A DNA stretch of 64,000 nt from Coptis chinensis (taxonomy: Eukaryota > Streptophyta > Magnoliopsida > Ranunculales > Ranunculaceae), in contig CM027381.1 of the NCBI GenBank assembly GCA_015680905.1, positions 17,089,501-17,153,500 on the forward strand, read 5' to 3'. Each line of letters begins with the position of its first letter. The stretch's first letter is position 1. This document shows, piece after piece, positions 48,642 to 59,272 of the stretch. The notes below the pieces were generated by a model. That model did not search any database. It was not told the DNA's origin and saw only the letters and a program-made list of their open reading frames with translations. A program made the position numbers and the translations under genes.

Positions 48642-48848
48642 TGATAAACGTAAAATAATAGTTTTCCGGCTAGGAAACATTGAATACTAAAGAACTAGGA
48701 GTGAAACGAATCTTCTACTCCAACTCTATTGCGATAGCATTCAAGAGTAGAAACTTTGATAAATTAGACACGAAAATAGTTCTAGTTTTACTTGCGTTTG
48801 AGTTTTCATCATTTATTCGTAGGTAAAACTATCATTTTACATTTATCA
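48642..48848. repeat. Head-to-head junction of the D and E 5' LTR remnants
   Basis: 48642-48665 is the first 24 bases of the D LTR (minus sense, TGATAAACG). 48670-48848 is the last 179 bases of the E LTR (plus sense, ending TTATCA). Both are bounded outward by primer-binding sites, so nearly all of two adjacent 5' LTRs has been deleted at one joint. Confidence 0.65.
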
Positions 48849-49029
48849 AATGGCGTCGCTGCCATTTTAGTTCCCATTAGTATTGTTTTCTTTAGTATTG
48901 TTAGTCTTCCAAAGTCCCATAACCCACCCACCCTTGTTTGTTTCTAACTATGGTTGTTTGTTTCAGAACTGAATTTTTCCTCACAGGAATACCCGCGCTA
49001 CGACCAGCTACTAAGGCAAAACTTCGGCC

Positions 49030-49560
49030 CTCAGCAAAAGCTGGATCTTGAGTTTGACCTGGAAATAAGACCAGCGCCTTTCCAAGGTAAAACTCGAGCG
49101 CCCCCCACGCTAAAACGCCTGGAATTTGAGTTTTACCTGAGCGCGACCCGCGCCTTGCCAAGGCAAAATTCGAGAGCCCCCTGCGCTTAAGCACCTGGAT
49201 CTTGAGTTTTACCTGATCGCAACCCGCGCCCTACCAAGGCAAAACTCAAGCGGCCCCCGCACTGAAGCGCCTAGAACTTGAGTTTTACCTGAGCACAACC
49301 CGCTCCTTGCCAAGGCAAAATTCGAGCGCCCCCTCGTGCTTAAGCGCCTGGATCTTGAGTTTTACCTGAGCGCGACCCGTGCCCTACCAAGGCAAAACTC
49401 AAGTGCCCCCCGCGCTAAAGCGCTTGGAACTTGAGTTTTACCTAAGTGTGACCCACACCTTGCTAAGGTAAAATTCGAGTGCCCCCCGCGCTGAAGCGGC
49501 TGGAGCTCAAGTTGGACTTGAGCGCGACCCGCGCCCTACCTAGGCTAATTCGGAGCGCAC
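49030..49560 (+). repeat. 76-bp minisatellite in the leader of E, dimeric
   Basis: About six and a half units. Each has CTTGAGTTTTACCTGAGCG, a GACCCGCGCC stretch, CCAAGGCAAAA, CCCCCCGCGCT and AAGCGCCTGGA. Successive units alternate between a form with CTACCAAGGCAAAACTCAAG and one with TTGCCAAGGCAAAATTCGAG, so the true period is about 152 bp. Confidence 0.75.
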
Positions 49561-49817
49561 CCCGCTCCCTCTACTCTGAACCGCCCGATTTCCACAGGTT
49601 AGTTCAAACTACCATTACTTCAAGTTATTCTGTGTTTTTAACTCGTTAAATACACTGAGCTCGCGTAAACAAGATGCTATTCATAAGAGAAGCAAGGAGG
49701 CATTCAGGTACTTCTTCCTTCCACTCCTCGATTCTTCTGTCAGAGGAGTTCTTATACTAGCATATCAGGGTTGTTTTGATTGTTGTCGTGTTTCTTCAAT
49801 ATTGGACTTAGCCTTCC

Positions 49818-51250
49818 ATGAGATTAAGGTCAGGTAGAGAAAAAACGACTAACGTAAACTATCGTGAACGTCAACACACACACCTATCTAGTATACCACA
49901 CACCACACAAATAATGGCTGAAGAAAGAGAGTCTCCTCTCTCTGACTTTTACAAAGCCTTGAACGATAGCCTAAAATCTTGCATCGTTCTATCAGACCCA
50001 GTGGGAGATTTCCGAATCCCCCCAAATATATTTAATTTGTTACCCATTTTTCATGGTTAGACCATGAAAAACCTTATCAACACATGCATAGGATTGACCA
50101 AGTCCTTACTACATTCCACCATCCTACGGTTGGTGCTGAACAAATTAAACTGAGGGTGTTTCCTTTCACTTTAGCCGATAAGGCGGTGTCTTTGTTAACT
50201 GCCCAAGCGCCTAATTCTGTGGACTCATGGGCCAAACTTGTTCAACTATTTATGGAACATTTTTACCCACCACTGAAGACAGATGAAATTCTTTCCAAGA
50301 TTCATTTCTTTCAACAAAATCCTCATGAATTATTTTTAGAGGTTTGGAATCGTTTCACCAATCTTCTTATAGAGTGTCCACACCATAACCTCGCGAAAGA
50401 CACGTTAGTTCGTGCCTTTTCCAAGGGACTGTTACACCACCACAAAGCGGTGCTTGACATAATGAACAGGGCTAGTTTCCTCAGTAAAGGAGCCTCAGAG
50501 GCTTATAAATTTCTAGAAGATCAAACAAAGCGAAATAATAACTGGGGGTAGTGACAATATCCCCCGTTCCGCTAGTTCTTCTTCAATAGTTAAGGCCGCC
50601 GGTGTGTTTGAGATGAAACCCGATCCTGAGCTCAAAAATTTAATCGAATCTCTCACTAAAAAGGTAGAGGTTATTGTTGTTCAACAAAAGCCTACCCCTG
50701 TCATGAATGTCAACTCTATTCCCTGTAATTTCTGTTTGGGTTCTAGGCATCCCGACTCCTATTGTCCTCTAGTCTATGAACATCCATCCGCACAGCCGGA
50801 CAATGTTTATTCCATTAGTAGCGAACCTAACGCACCTTGGAGACAAAACCCCAATTTTGATTGGCGAAATAATCAACAAGTTACACCTCCCGGGTATAAT
50901 AATCAAAATGTTAGGCCAGCAACCAATTACAACAAAGCTCCCCAGAGACAAGGACAAGGACAAGGTAATTAGAATAATTCTAACAATATTAATTATAATG
51001 TTAATAGAAGTATCATTCCGGTTAATAATAACTATCACAACCCACCTGTTAATAATCAACGTGAGATAGTTCCAGCCACACCACCTGTGACCTCTACACC
51101 TACACAACCGGAACTTCTTGACGCCTTCATACAGGTTAGCCAACAACTTTTCCAATCTATGGCTAAATCTAACCAACAACGTTTCCAATCCATGGCTTAA
51201 TCTAACCAACATGTTTTACAATCCATTAATCATTTAACCAAATAGTTAGC
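49818..51250 (+). pseudogene. Element E gag
   Basis: Structural protein of the particle. It starts MRLRSGREKTTNVNYRERQH, then MAEERESPLSDFYKALNDS. After a shift near 50060 the capsid reads LRVFPFTLADKAVSLLTAQ, NSVDSWAKLVQLFMEHFYPP, PHELFLEVWNRFTNLLIECP and LVRAFSKGLLHHHKAVLDIM (50084-50551), matching the Athila-type Retrotrans_gag domain. A second frame (50604-50972) has a zinc-knuckle-like CNFCLGSRHPDSYCP and an asparagine-rich tail. The ATG was chosen because the same MRLRSGRE start is seen in B. Two frameshifts and a few stops (for example 50970 and 51198) break it. Confidence 0.75.
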
Positions 51251-51275
51251 CCAAGAGAAAGCCCAACCAAAAGGC

Positions 51276-52150
51276 GTGTTTCCAGGTCAAGCGTTACCTA
51301 ATCCTATAACACCAAACACAACCTTTGAGGTAATCGGTAATACTGGTAATGAAAATGTAGGTGAGTTAAATGCTATCACCACTCTCCGTTCTGGCAGAGT
51401 GGTTGATAACACCGTAAGTATGTCCTGTGGTTACCTTACCAGTGGTCCCTACACCTGATATTCTACTAGATACCGAACTAGAAATTGAAGATCCTACCCC
51501 TGTAGAGGTACCAGTTAAATCATAACCTAAGAAACAAAAAGCCAAGGTTAAACATCCTGTTGATCCTTACGCTAAATATAAAGAGAAACCGCCGTTTCCC
51601 TAGAGATTAGCAATGTTAACCAAGGATACGAATTTCGATGAGATTATGAAAGTTTTCAAAAATCTAACGATAAACCTTCCTTTTCTTGAAGAGATAAAAA
51701 AGTTACATCACCATGCTAAGTTTCTTAAAGAGTTGTGTACTACTAGGCGTAAGACAAATATTCCTAAAGACGCCTTTTTAACTAAACAGTTCCCAACTCT
51801 ATCTGAAAATAATGGAATCGTTAAGTATAAGGATCCCGGTCGTTCTACTATACAATGCACCTTGGGGGATAATCACACGACAACTGCTCTATTAGACCTG
51901 GGGGCGAGTGTTAACTTACTTCCTTATTATATATATAAACAAATCGGTCTACAAGAGATGCAACAAACGAAAATGACGTTGCAATTAGTGGATCGCTCTA
52001 TTTAGTATCCTAAGGGTGTGGTTGAAAATGTGCTAGTTAAAGTTCAAAATTTTTACTACCCAAATTTGACTTTATTATCCTAGACCGCGTAAGTCGCTAA
52101 CGACTGTTCCTATCATTTTAGGGTCCCCCTTCTTGGCTCTTGCCGGTCGC
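51276..52150 (+). pseudogene. Element E linker and aspartic protease
   Basis: Cleaves the gag polyprotein. The linker repeats the block TTLRSGRVVDNTVS (51380). The protease part begins NFDEIMKVFKNLTINLPFLE (51631), HAKFLKELCTTRRKTN, and has the active site TALLDLGASVNLLPYYIYKQ (51885), the DLGAS form usual in Athila. A stop at 52003 precedes YPKGVVENVLVKVQ, the block found intact in D. The flap-side ILG(R/S)P motif is present near 52118. Confidence 0.75.
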
Positions 52151-52170
52151 TCATAAACCACGATGGTTCA

Positions 52171-52965
52171 ATGTCCTTATCTTTTGGCCATCTTTCTATT
52201 GAGGTAAATGTTTTTAAGTTGATTCAACAGTACCCAGATACGACTGTCGATAGAGAGGTTAGCATGATCGAGAGCTTCGCTCGAGATTATTTCGACAACA
52301 CGCTTCCTGATAATCAGATGCCCAAATTTCTTTCCTTTGGAAGTTCAAACTCCGACGTTTTCGTCCTTACACTAGTCGATACCCATCTTATGGATGAGGA
52401 CGAGATTGATGACTTTCTCAAAGATACAGAGGAATACCATAGTAATGTGGATGTGACCAAGTTGGACGAAGAATTCGACGAGTTTCTTAAAGCAAGTGAT
52501 GATTCACCAAGAACTACCTTGCACACCATCCGCCTCGATTCCCCTCCTTCCACCCTTTTAAAGGAACTTAGAGTTTGCAATGATCCTCTTGTTTCTCCTG
52601 TGCTTCATGATTTTCTAAACTCTCCTGTTAAGAAAATACTACCTAAAGAGCCACCTGACACTTTCATTTTCAGTTCCTTTTATGTTAAACTCACATTCTC
52701 ATTTTTTTTCAATTCCTTACTTCTAAAATTCATCCATATCCACCATATCTTCCACAACCATCCATTTTTTCACACTCATTCACTTAGCCACCTTTTCGTT
52801 AGAGGAAAAAGAAGGTGCATGCTCAGCTACGTTCTAGATCTATCAGACTTCACTTTCATTTCACTAAGCTGCGTCGTAGAAAATCTTGGTGCTTGATTCT
52901 ATTTGGGGGTGCATTCCATGTTATTTATTTATGGACAGACCCACAGCTATTTCGGTTATTGATAT
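52171..52965 (+). pseudogene. Element E post-protease region with conserved tail
   Basis: A 241-residue open frame: MSLSFGHLSIEVNVFK, SMIESFARDYFDNTLPD, an acidic DEIDDFLKDTEEYHSNVD, KLDEEFDEFLKASDDSP, then LPKEPPDTFIFS and a hydrophobic stretch. In an overlapping frame (52815-53003) comes the short block KSWCLILFGGAFHVIYLWTD and PQLFRLLIYGKLHVHYI. The block is shared with A and D. The region stands where reverse transcriptase would begin in an autonomous Athila element. Its role is unknown. Confidence 0.6.
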
Positions 52966-53109
52966 ATGGTAAACTACATGTTCATTATATACATATGTGT
53001 TAGATAAAGTCTTGAGTATCTGATTATAAATGACTCACCTTACCCAGGCATAGTTTGAGCGCACCCCGCGCTCTGACCCCCGTGGACACAAAAATTTCCA
53101 ATTTTTTGT

Positions 53110-54075
53110 GGGTTGTTTCAGGATCGTTTGCAACTGTTCCATAGGATAGTTTTGTGATGACATCTCCTACAGTCATACATGAACAATCTTTCGAAGACTT
53201 GTTGGGAAGCAAGACTTATGGAGGTTGGTTCCGCGACAGGATCTTGCAGTTAGGATGGCGGCATCTATTGGTAAGTGATGACGACTCGTATTTACCTCAG
53301 CTTACTGCTTCTTTCTACGACCATGCTAAATTCTATTATAACCAAGATGGAGAGCAAAAATTCTCCATCGTAATTGATGACACGACACTAGATTTCAGTA
53401 AGTCTTTGGTAGCGTTAGTTTTGGGATTGCCCTTGCATGATCATATGCACACGTGGGGATATATGACCGATAATGCATACCTCTATGACTATACATATTT
53501 TCATGAATATTATGGGGGAGGGGTATTTCATATAATGGACCAAGGGCGTTATAACATAGCCCTTGGTAGCCTGTCCCTGAATATAGGAACCACCATGTTA
53601 TTCATCATGATGAATATTTTGGGGGAGTCGCAGTTTACTTCTGCAAATAGTACCACTGGTGACATTTTCCTTGCTTTAGCTGAGGGACGTCACCGATATG
53701 ACATTCCCCGAGTATTAGTGGCTAGTCTTAAGAGACCCAAAGTATGAGGCATACATATCTTCTTATGCCTATTTTGGTTTGCCACATCATGCGTGGTTGT
53801 TTACCTAAATTCTGTACCCAGTACACTGATTGGAAAAGGGTTGAATTCATGAGACCCACCAATTGGGCGGTTTGTTCATTTTGAGTTATGACTTGGCCGG
53901 GATGGCAGGTGTAGCCTCATTTGGTTGCCCTTACACCACATCAGACATAGTAACACTCAACAGGTTAGCACGAGTTGATGACACACGGCGGCAGGCTTGG
54001 CAAGTTATCATGGCATGGCAGGATCGCGAAGGAACCTCATCTCTTTGAGGAGGAAGATGAGGAGGATGACGATTA
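53110..54075 (+). pseudogene. Element E ORF3 (plant transposon-associated domain-like)
   Basis: The best N-terminal copy of ORF3. From the ATG at 53157: MTSPTVIHEQSFEDLLGSKT, YGGWFRDRILQLGWRHLLVS, FYDHAKFYYNQDGEQKFSIV, KSLVALVLGLPLHDH, then FHEYYGGGVFHIMDQGRYNI, LFIMMNILGE, and FLALAEGRHRYDIPRVLVAS (open to 53747). After stops it continues to LARVDDTRRQAWQVIMAWQD near 54030. A conserved acceptor-like TTGTTTCAG lies at 53112-53120, and a TAG (53142-53144) shared with B sits before the ATG. FY..DGE..FS..V ... LVALVLGLP ... PRVLV resembles the PF20167-type domain and the layout of ORF2. Function unknown. Confidence 0.65.
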
Positions 54076-54994
54076 AATGGGAGATAAGGTAAGTTTTTTT
54101 TAGTTTTAGTTAGTATCTGCTTATGTCCCAAGCAATTTAATTCTTGTTAACCCCGTAACAGGTGGAACTCATATAGAGTTGCGTCTGTTTTTCTTTTTCT
54201 ATATTAGTATGTTTAACCTTGTTTTGCAGATGTTCCAGAATTTCACGCGTTTTCATGATATTTTTCTACCCTTTTTATTTAAATACTTTGAGGACAAAGG
54301 ATGCTTCTTGTTTGAGGGTGGCATAGAAACACGTGTAATTAAGGTATCTGTTAGGATATAGATATGCATAATAAGCACTTGTTTTCTAGTAAATTTTCAA
54401 AATATTTAAAAATATGAATAAAATGTTTATGCTATACACTTAGGAATATTGGTATTGTTTTCTTTCTCTATGCTCTCAATAATCTAGAAGTCTCACGTAG
54501 CTTTTGCATAAGATCGAATAGTTTTTAGAAGCTTAGGTTAATATGTACGTAATAATCTCTGCATCTATCTATAACTATAGTACATGAGTATCTATGATTG
54601 TTTGGCAGTAAGTTTCTGAAATCTAGGCTAGAGTACTTATTCTACAAATCTTGTAAGAATATAGCTTAAAGCCTTATATGAGTGAAATATTTGAGAAATG
54701 ACACAAGGGAGAAGTAAAATCCGGATAGAAAAATCACACGTCCACTTACTTGATCACTATACCATATACTAAGCGAGAATTTAGGAGCTCTTTGGATCGA
54801 TATAGCCAGAAATTCAAACCTATGAATTATTTTCCGCTAGTCTCCCCTTTAAGCCTTTCTTTAGCCTTTCATAAACCACAAATCCTTTACCCTGTTACAA
54901 AAACAAAACAAAATAAAAAAATCAACTTACCCACTATAGAATGAGTCTGAGAATAGGATGAGTGAAGAAAAGAGAAAGGAAAAACCTGTGTAAA

Positions 54995-56825
54995 TGATAA
55001 AACGCTCTTTAGGCACGTTTATTGGTTTCAGCCATTTATTTTCTTAAGTCCGAGGTCCACAAATCCAAAGTCCGAGGTCCATACCCAAGTCCAAAGTCCA
55101 AAGTCCAACGTCCGTATTGTCGTCACGCTTTTAGTCAAGTTACCTTTCTCACGGGATTGGTAGGATAGGTCGAAAGGGATCGTCCAAACCTTAGAATAGT
55201 TCACAAAAAGTTACAACTTTAGGTGAGTAGTAGATTTTTAGGTTTCTTTTAGTTGGTTTTAATTAAAATAACGGTAATGCAAATAATATAAATTACTACG
55301 GCGATTATATGTAGGTAAATAAAAGTAGAGAAACAGGGAGAGAGTTAATCATACTCATGCAAGAATCATTTTTCAACAGTTTTATTACTAAATCACTACA
55401 TCTCTAGTTCGCTCTCGTTTCGAGACGACGCCGAAAATTGATCCCTAGTGCATGCCCACATCTCTAGGTCGCATTTCACTAGCATAAGGAGTTTCGATAA
55501 TACCTCATCTACGGTATATTATTTACTGCTCCCGCACAGTTCACATCACCGGACGAATTGGAGAGTCTACTGCAGAGTCGCTAAGACATTTTAGAATCGC
55601 TAATAATCGGCAAACTTTTGTACGGTCTGGTCATTTTGGGACCGGATGTTAATTCTATGTCTAATTCCTAAGTAGTGATTCTAGAATATTAACGAAATCA
55701 ATCCGATTTTACAAAAAAGATAACCCTCCCCGGGGGATTAGCTCATCATCATAGGAGGAATAATAAAACTTGTTGATACATTAAGTAAATAAATGCGAAC
55801 GAAATTAAACAAGAAAAGAAATGACTGTTATTAAGGGTAAAATAACTTCATCGTATTAAGTCTTTGAAATAAAAATGATGATATGTAAATCTTCGAAAAG
55901 AAATTAAATTGGAATGGAAGCTAAAGCATGAAAATGTTTGAAGGCCTTCTAATGAAGGGCCTTCATATATATAAGCGATACAAAGCGACCCGTGAATATT
56001 TTAGGTTTTGTTCTTTTGCTAATTGAAAGGTTCGAAAACCAAACTTCGCTTTCAATCTGTTTTAGATTTTGTCCTTTTGTTATTTTACGTTTTTGTTTTT
56101 TTAGCTGATGTTAATTCAAACCAACAGGTTTGAATTGATACGTGTCTTTTTTTCTTGACAGATGGTATCAATTTGAAACCATCAATTGCCACCTGCCTAT
56201 GCTGACTCATCATGTCTTCTGGGCCCGCATAATGTGTCCACTTAGTGTGTCCAGTGGCGGCGCCAAAATTGGCGTTTTTACGACTTTTTGTCCTTGCGCA
56301 GAGTTCGTCGCCCGGGTCGCTATGGCAGCTTCACTAGCCCACGTCGGCACCTAGATTTATCCGATTTGAGCTTCGGAAGTTTCCTGCCTCTTTATATGTG
56401 GGCCCGCTCGCGACCGGTTCTGTTTTTTGGAAACTTTCTAGTCGGGCTTTTTGTTTGGGCTTTTTTACTTATTGAGCGAATTCCAATATTCCCAGATTCT
56501 TGTACTTGGCAGCTTCACTAGCCAACGTCGGCACCTAGATTTATCCGATTTGAGCATCGGAAGTTTCCTGCTTCTTCATATGTGGGCCCGCTTCTGACCG
56601 GTTCTCGTTCTTTTGAAACTTCGGGCATTTTCATCGAGTCGAGTGAAACTCCAAATATTCCCAGATATTCTGTGTACTTTGATGCATGTTTTATCGCTAT
56701 CTTCATTTTAATTATGGAAACCAAAAGTAATGAAAAAATATAATTATTACATGATTATTAAACACATAATTGACCAAAATGCTATGTCTCTCGAGGTTTA
56801 ATATTACAGTTTTGGGTGCTTATCA
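54995..56825 (-). repeat. Solo LTR in element E
   Basis: 1831 bp, TGATAAAAC to GGGTGCTTATCA, with the 5-bp duplication GTAAA (54990-54994 and 56826-56830). The host sequence ACCTGTGTAAACAAAAATTA closes exactly when it is removed. It is a third LTR subfamily. It contains an AGTCCAAAGTCC-type short repeat (55045-55120). Confidence 0.85.
56324..56679. repeat. Two-copy tandem repeat of about 184 bp in the solo LTR
   Basis: GGCAGCTTCACTAGCC starts both copies (56324 and 56508); both continue with ACGTCGGCACCTAGATTTAT and end with CCCAGAT.CTTGTACTT-like sequence. Confidence 0.75.
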
Positions 56826-57697
56826 GTAAACAAAAATTAGATAGTTGTTTTAGAAAAGAAAAAGAAATAAGTTTCCATCCAAAGAAAATGAAATAAAAAC
56901 TCCAAAAATAGAATAAAATGAGTCAAAAAGCCAAAATAAAAAGGCTAAGGATGGAAACAAAGTGTATAAGCAAAAGAACAAGGGTCTAGTTACGTAATAT
57001 GAAGACCCTATTATCTCAGACTTGTCCTTTTTGAATATCCATTTCCTTCCTTCTTAAACCATCTCCTAATCCCCGCAACACCTAATAAAGACCTCTAGCT
57101 CAATTAGGAATAGGTTAGTGTGATAGTAAGTGGCAGATGTGTTTGATCAACTCCGGTTTCCTTGTATGTCATTGAGATTGTAAGGTAAAGTGTGCCCACT
57201 GCGCACTGGAGTAGCGAAACTTGAGCGGAAAAATCAGAGTGGTTTTTGCCTTGACATTTATGTGAGGACCTACTTAAGAACGCTATTCCGAGTTTTCATA
57301 AACGGACCTACTAGTGCATTTCATAGTATTACTCATTGTATATATGTTTATTCGTAGATGATTGATTATTATGCATATATTAGCTTAGGTTTCGACTTGA
57401 TTATTCTCTATTCATTGCTAAGTGAGATGTATAAATAGTTGAGACATAAAGAATGAAACAATAGTTTTATTTCTTAGTCGTTGTAGTATAAATGAAGTTT
57501 GTGAGTAACTTCACTGGAAAACTCTCACGAGGCTATAACTCGTCCACTAGGGAATTCCTAGTGGTTTAAGGCCTTGTTGCATATGGTCAATGTTATCGCG
57601 ACTCTACTTAAACGAGTAGTTAAAACTCCATTTTTGTCACTTATTCTAATTTCTCATATTTGCTTGAGGACAAGCAAAATGTTGTTTGGGGGTGGTT

Positions 57698-59267
57698 TGA
57701 TAAGAGCCCAAAACTATAGTTTTAACCCCTTAATAATAATACTTTTAGACCAATTATGTGAGTAATAAATAAGAGTTAATGTTAATTACGTGCTTTTATG
57801 TATTTCAGGAATTTGAGTCAATTATATACAGAAATGTGTCACTTTGGCAAGATAAAGGAGCAAGGGTTGGTTGTTAAGAAGTTCTGTGATTAAAGGCCAA
57901 GATTCAAGGAGAAAAATATTTTAAAAAGCCCGGTCAAAGCTGAAAAATCAAAGTCAACGCGGGCAGAAACAGCGCACAAAAGTCAGTAGAACTTCCGAAG
58001 GCCATATCTTTGGACTCATACCTCGAAATATAGCCTACCTTATGTCAAAACGACCAGCTCGGAAAGAGCTTTCCAATGGTCTAAGCCTTGACCCAATAAA
58101 AGGAGCAGAAGTTGATGAAAAGTCTACTAAAGTCAAATCCAGCTGAAAAAGGCTCTGTGGACTGAAGAAATTGGGCTTTGGGCCCGATTTTCTGGCCCAA
58201 AACATAGCTCCTCAGCCCATGCACGAAAATGTGGATCTGGTTTCCTCCATTTCGCACACAAGACTTAACTCTTAAGCATTCTAGTTAGGAGGTAGCCATT
58301 AGTAAAGAATTGTAGATCTAAATTTCTTTCCATTAATTAGTTTTCATATTTTGTTTTAGATCTAAAACCTTTCAATTAATTAGTGTTAGAACAAGTAGAT
58401 TATTATTTTAGAATCATATTTAGTTTTATAATAAAGTATTAGTTTTTAATTCCGATTTAGTTTATTGATTAAATTCTTATTTAGTTTTAGTATTATTAAA
58501 TTCATAAATTAGTTTGTCTTCATTTTATAATTAGTTAAATCATAATCATAGTTCTAAATTAGCTCTTAATCTTGTTTTAGTTCATTTGGAATCATTGGAT
58601 TATTTTTTATTAGATCAAATAAGTAAATTTACAATCTTTAATATTATGTCTTGTTTAATTTCAATTAGAAATGATAGTTTGATGACTCTAGGCTAAACCT
58701 CCATTAGAGGGTTTGAGGAAGCCTTGATGAAAGCTTGACTATTGTTAGCGTAGAATAGTTGTAATTTTCTATTCCAATCTAGAATGTAATTAGTTCACCA
58801 TGAGAATGGGTTTGGTTGCTTCACATGCTAGTTGGTAGTTGGTAGAGATTACCATGAACAATTAGGGATTAGGAACACCCAATTGTTTTGCGAAATCATT
58901 GCAAATTGGATTACGACATTTCTTCATTAGTTGATTAAGTCAAATCAAGGTGGACTCAATCCCCTAATTCCTTATCATATAGTCAAGTTTAGTATTCCGT
59001 AGTCGAATTATCATATCTTGTTAGTATAATTTCCACTGTAGGATAATTCCCATCATACTCTCATTGACTTTGGATAAGACTGATAACCTTAGGAAACATT
59101 GAATACTAAAGAACTAGGAGTGGAACGAATCTTCTACTCCAACTCTATTGCGATAGCATTCGAGAGTAGAAACTTTGATAAATTAGACACTAAAATAGTT
59201 CTAGTTTTATTTGCGTTTGAGTTTTCATCATTTATTCGTAGGTAAAACTATCATTTTATGTTTATCA
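57698..59267 (+). repeat. Element E 3' LTR
   Basis: 1570 bp, TGATAAGAGCCC to ATGTTTATCA, the inverted equivalent of 31756-33328. It lies next to the oppositely oriented B LTR part, forming a large inverted repeat. Confidence 0.88.
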
Positions 59268-59272
59268 AATGA

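Larger units (their letters stand above)
40151..48665 (-). mobile_element. Element D: Athila-like gag-pro element without ORF2 or ORF3
   Basis: Minus-strand copy: 3' LTR at about 40151-42458 (with a solo LTR inside), 3' untranslated part, conserved tail, protease, gag, leader, primer-binding site (48624-48639, GATGGTAGCGGCACCA on the plus strand) and only 24 bases of 5' LTR (48642-48665). ORF2, ORF3 and all of pol are missing. The gag and protease frames are longer than in A. Confidence 0.65.
54076..57682 (+). other. Element E 3' untranslated region, split by a solo LTR
   Basis: No gene. Homologous, inverted, to 33344-35098 in B. A mutated internal polypurine-like tract (CTTGTTTGAGGGTGG) is at 54307-54321. 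The solo LTR at 54995-56825 interrupts it; the polypurine tract GTTTGGGGGTGGTT is at 57684-57697. Confidence 0.6.
48670..59267 (+). mobile_element. Element E: Athila-like element with gag-pro and ORF3, plus strand
   Basis: 5' LTR remnant, primer-binding site (48851-48866, TGGCGTCGCTGCCATT), minisatellite leader, gag, protease, tail, ORF3, 3' untranslated region with a solo LTR inserted, polypurine tract (57683-57697) and full 3' LTR. ORF2 is missing (deletion joint near 53038). No RT or integrase. It is the copy with the most readable ORFs. Confidence 0.75.

Noticed and set aside
49030..49560. A CRISPR-like array
   Set aside because: Units are contiguous with no unique spacers, in a plant retrotransposon leader. 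It is a minisatellite.
50769..51212. A minus-strand frame with repeated LVRLSHGLEKLL-like wording
   Set aside because: Antisense to the asparagine/glutamine-rich tail of E gag. The internal repetition reflects coding repeats on the plus strand.
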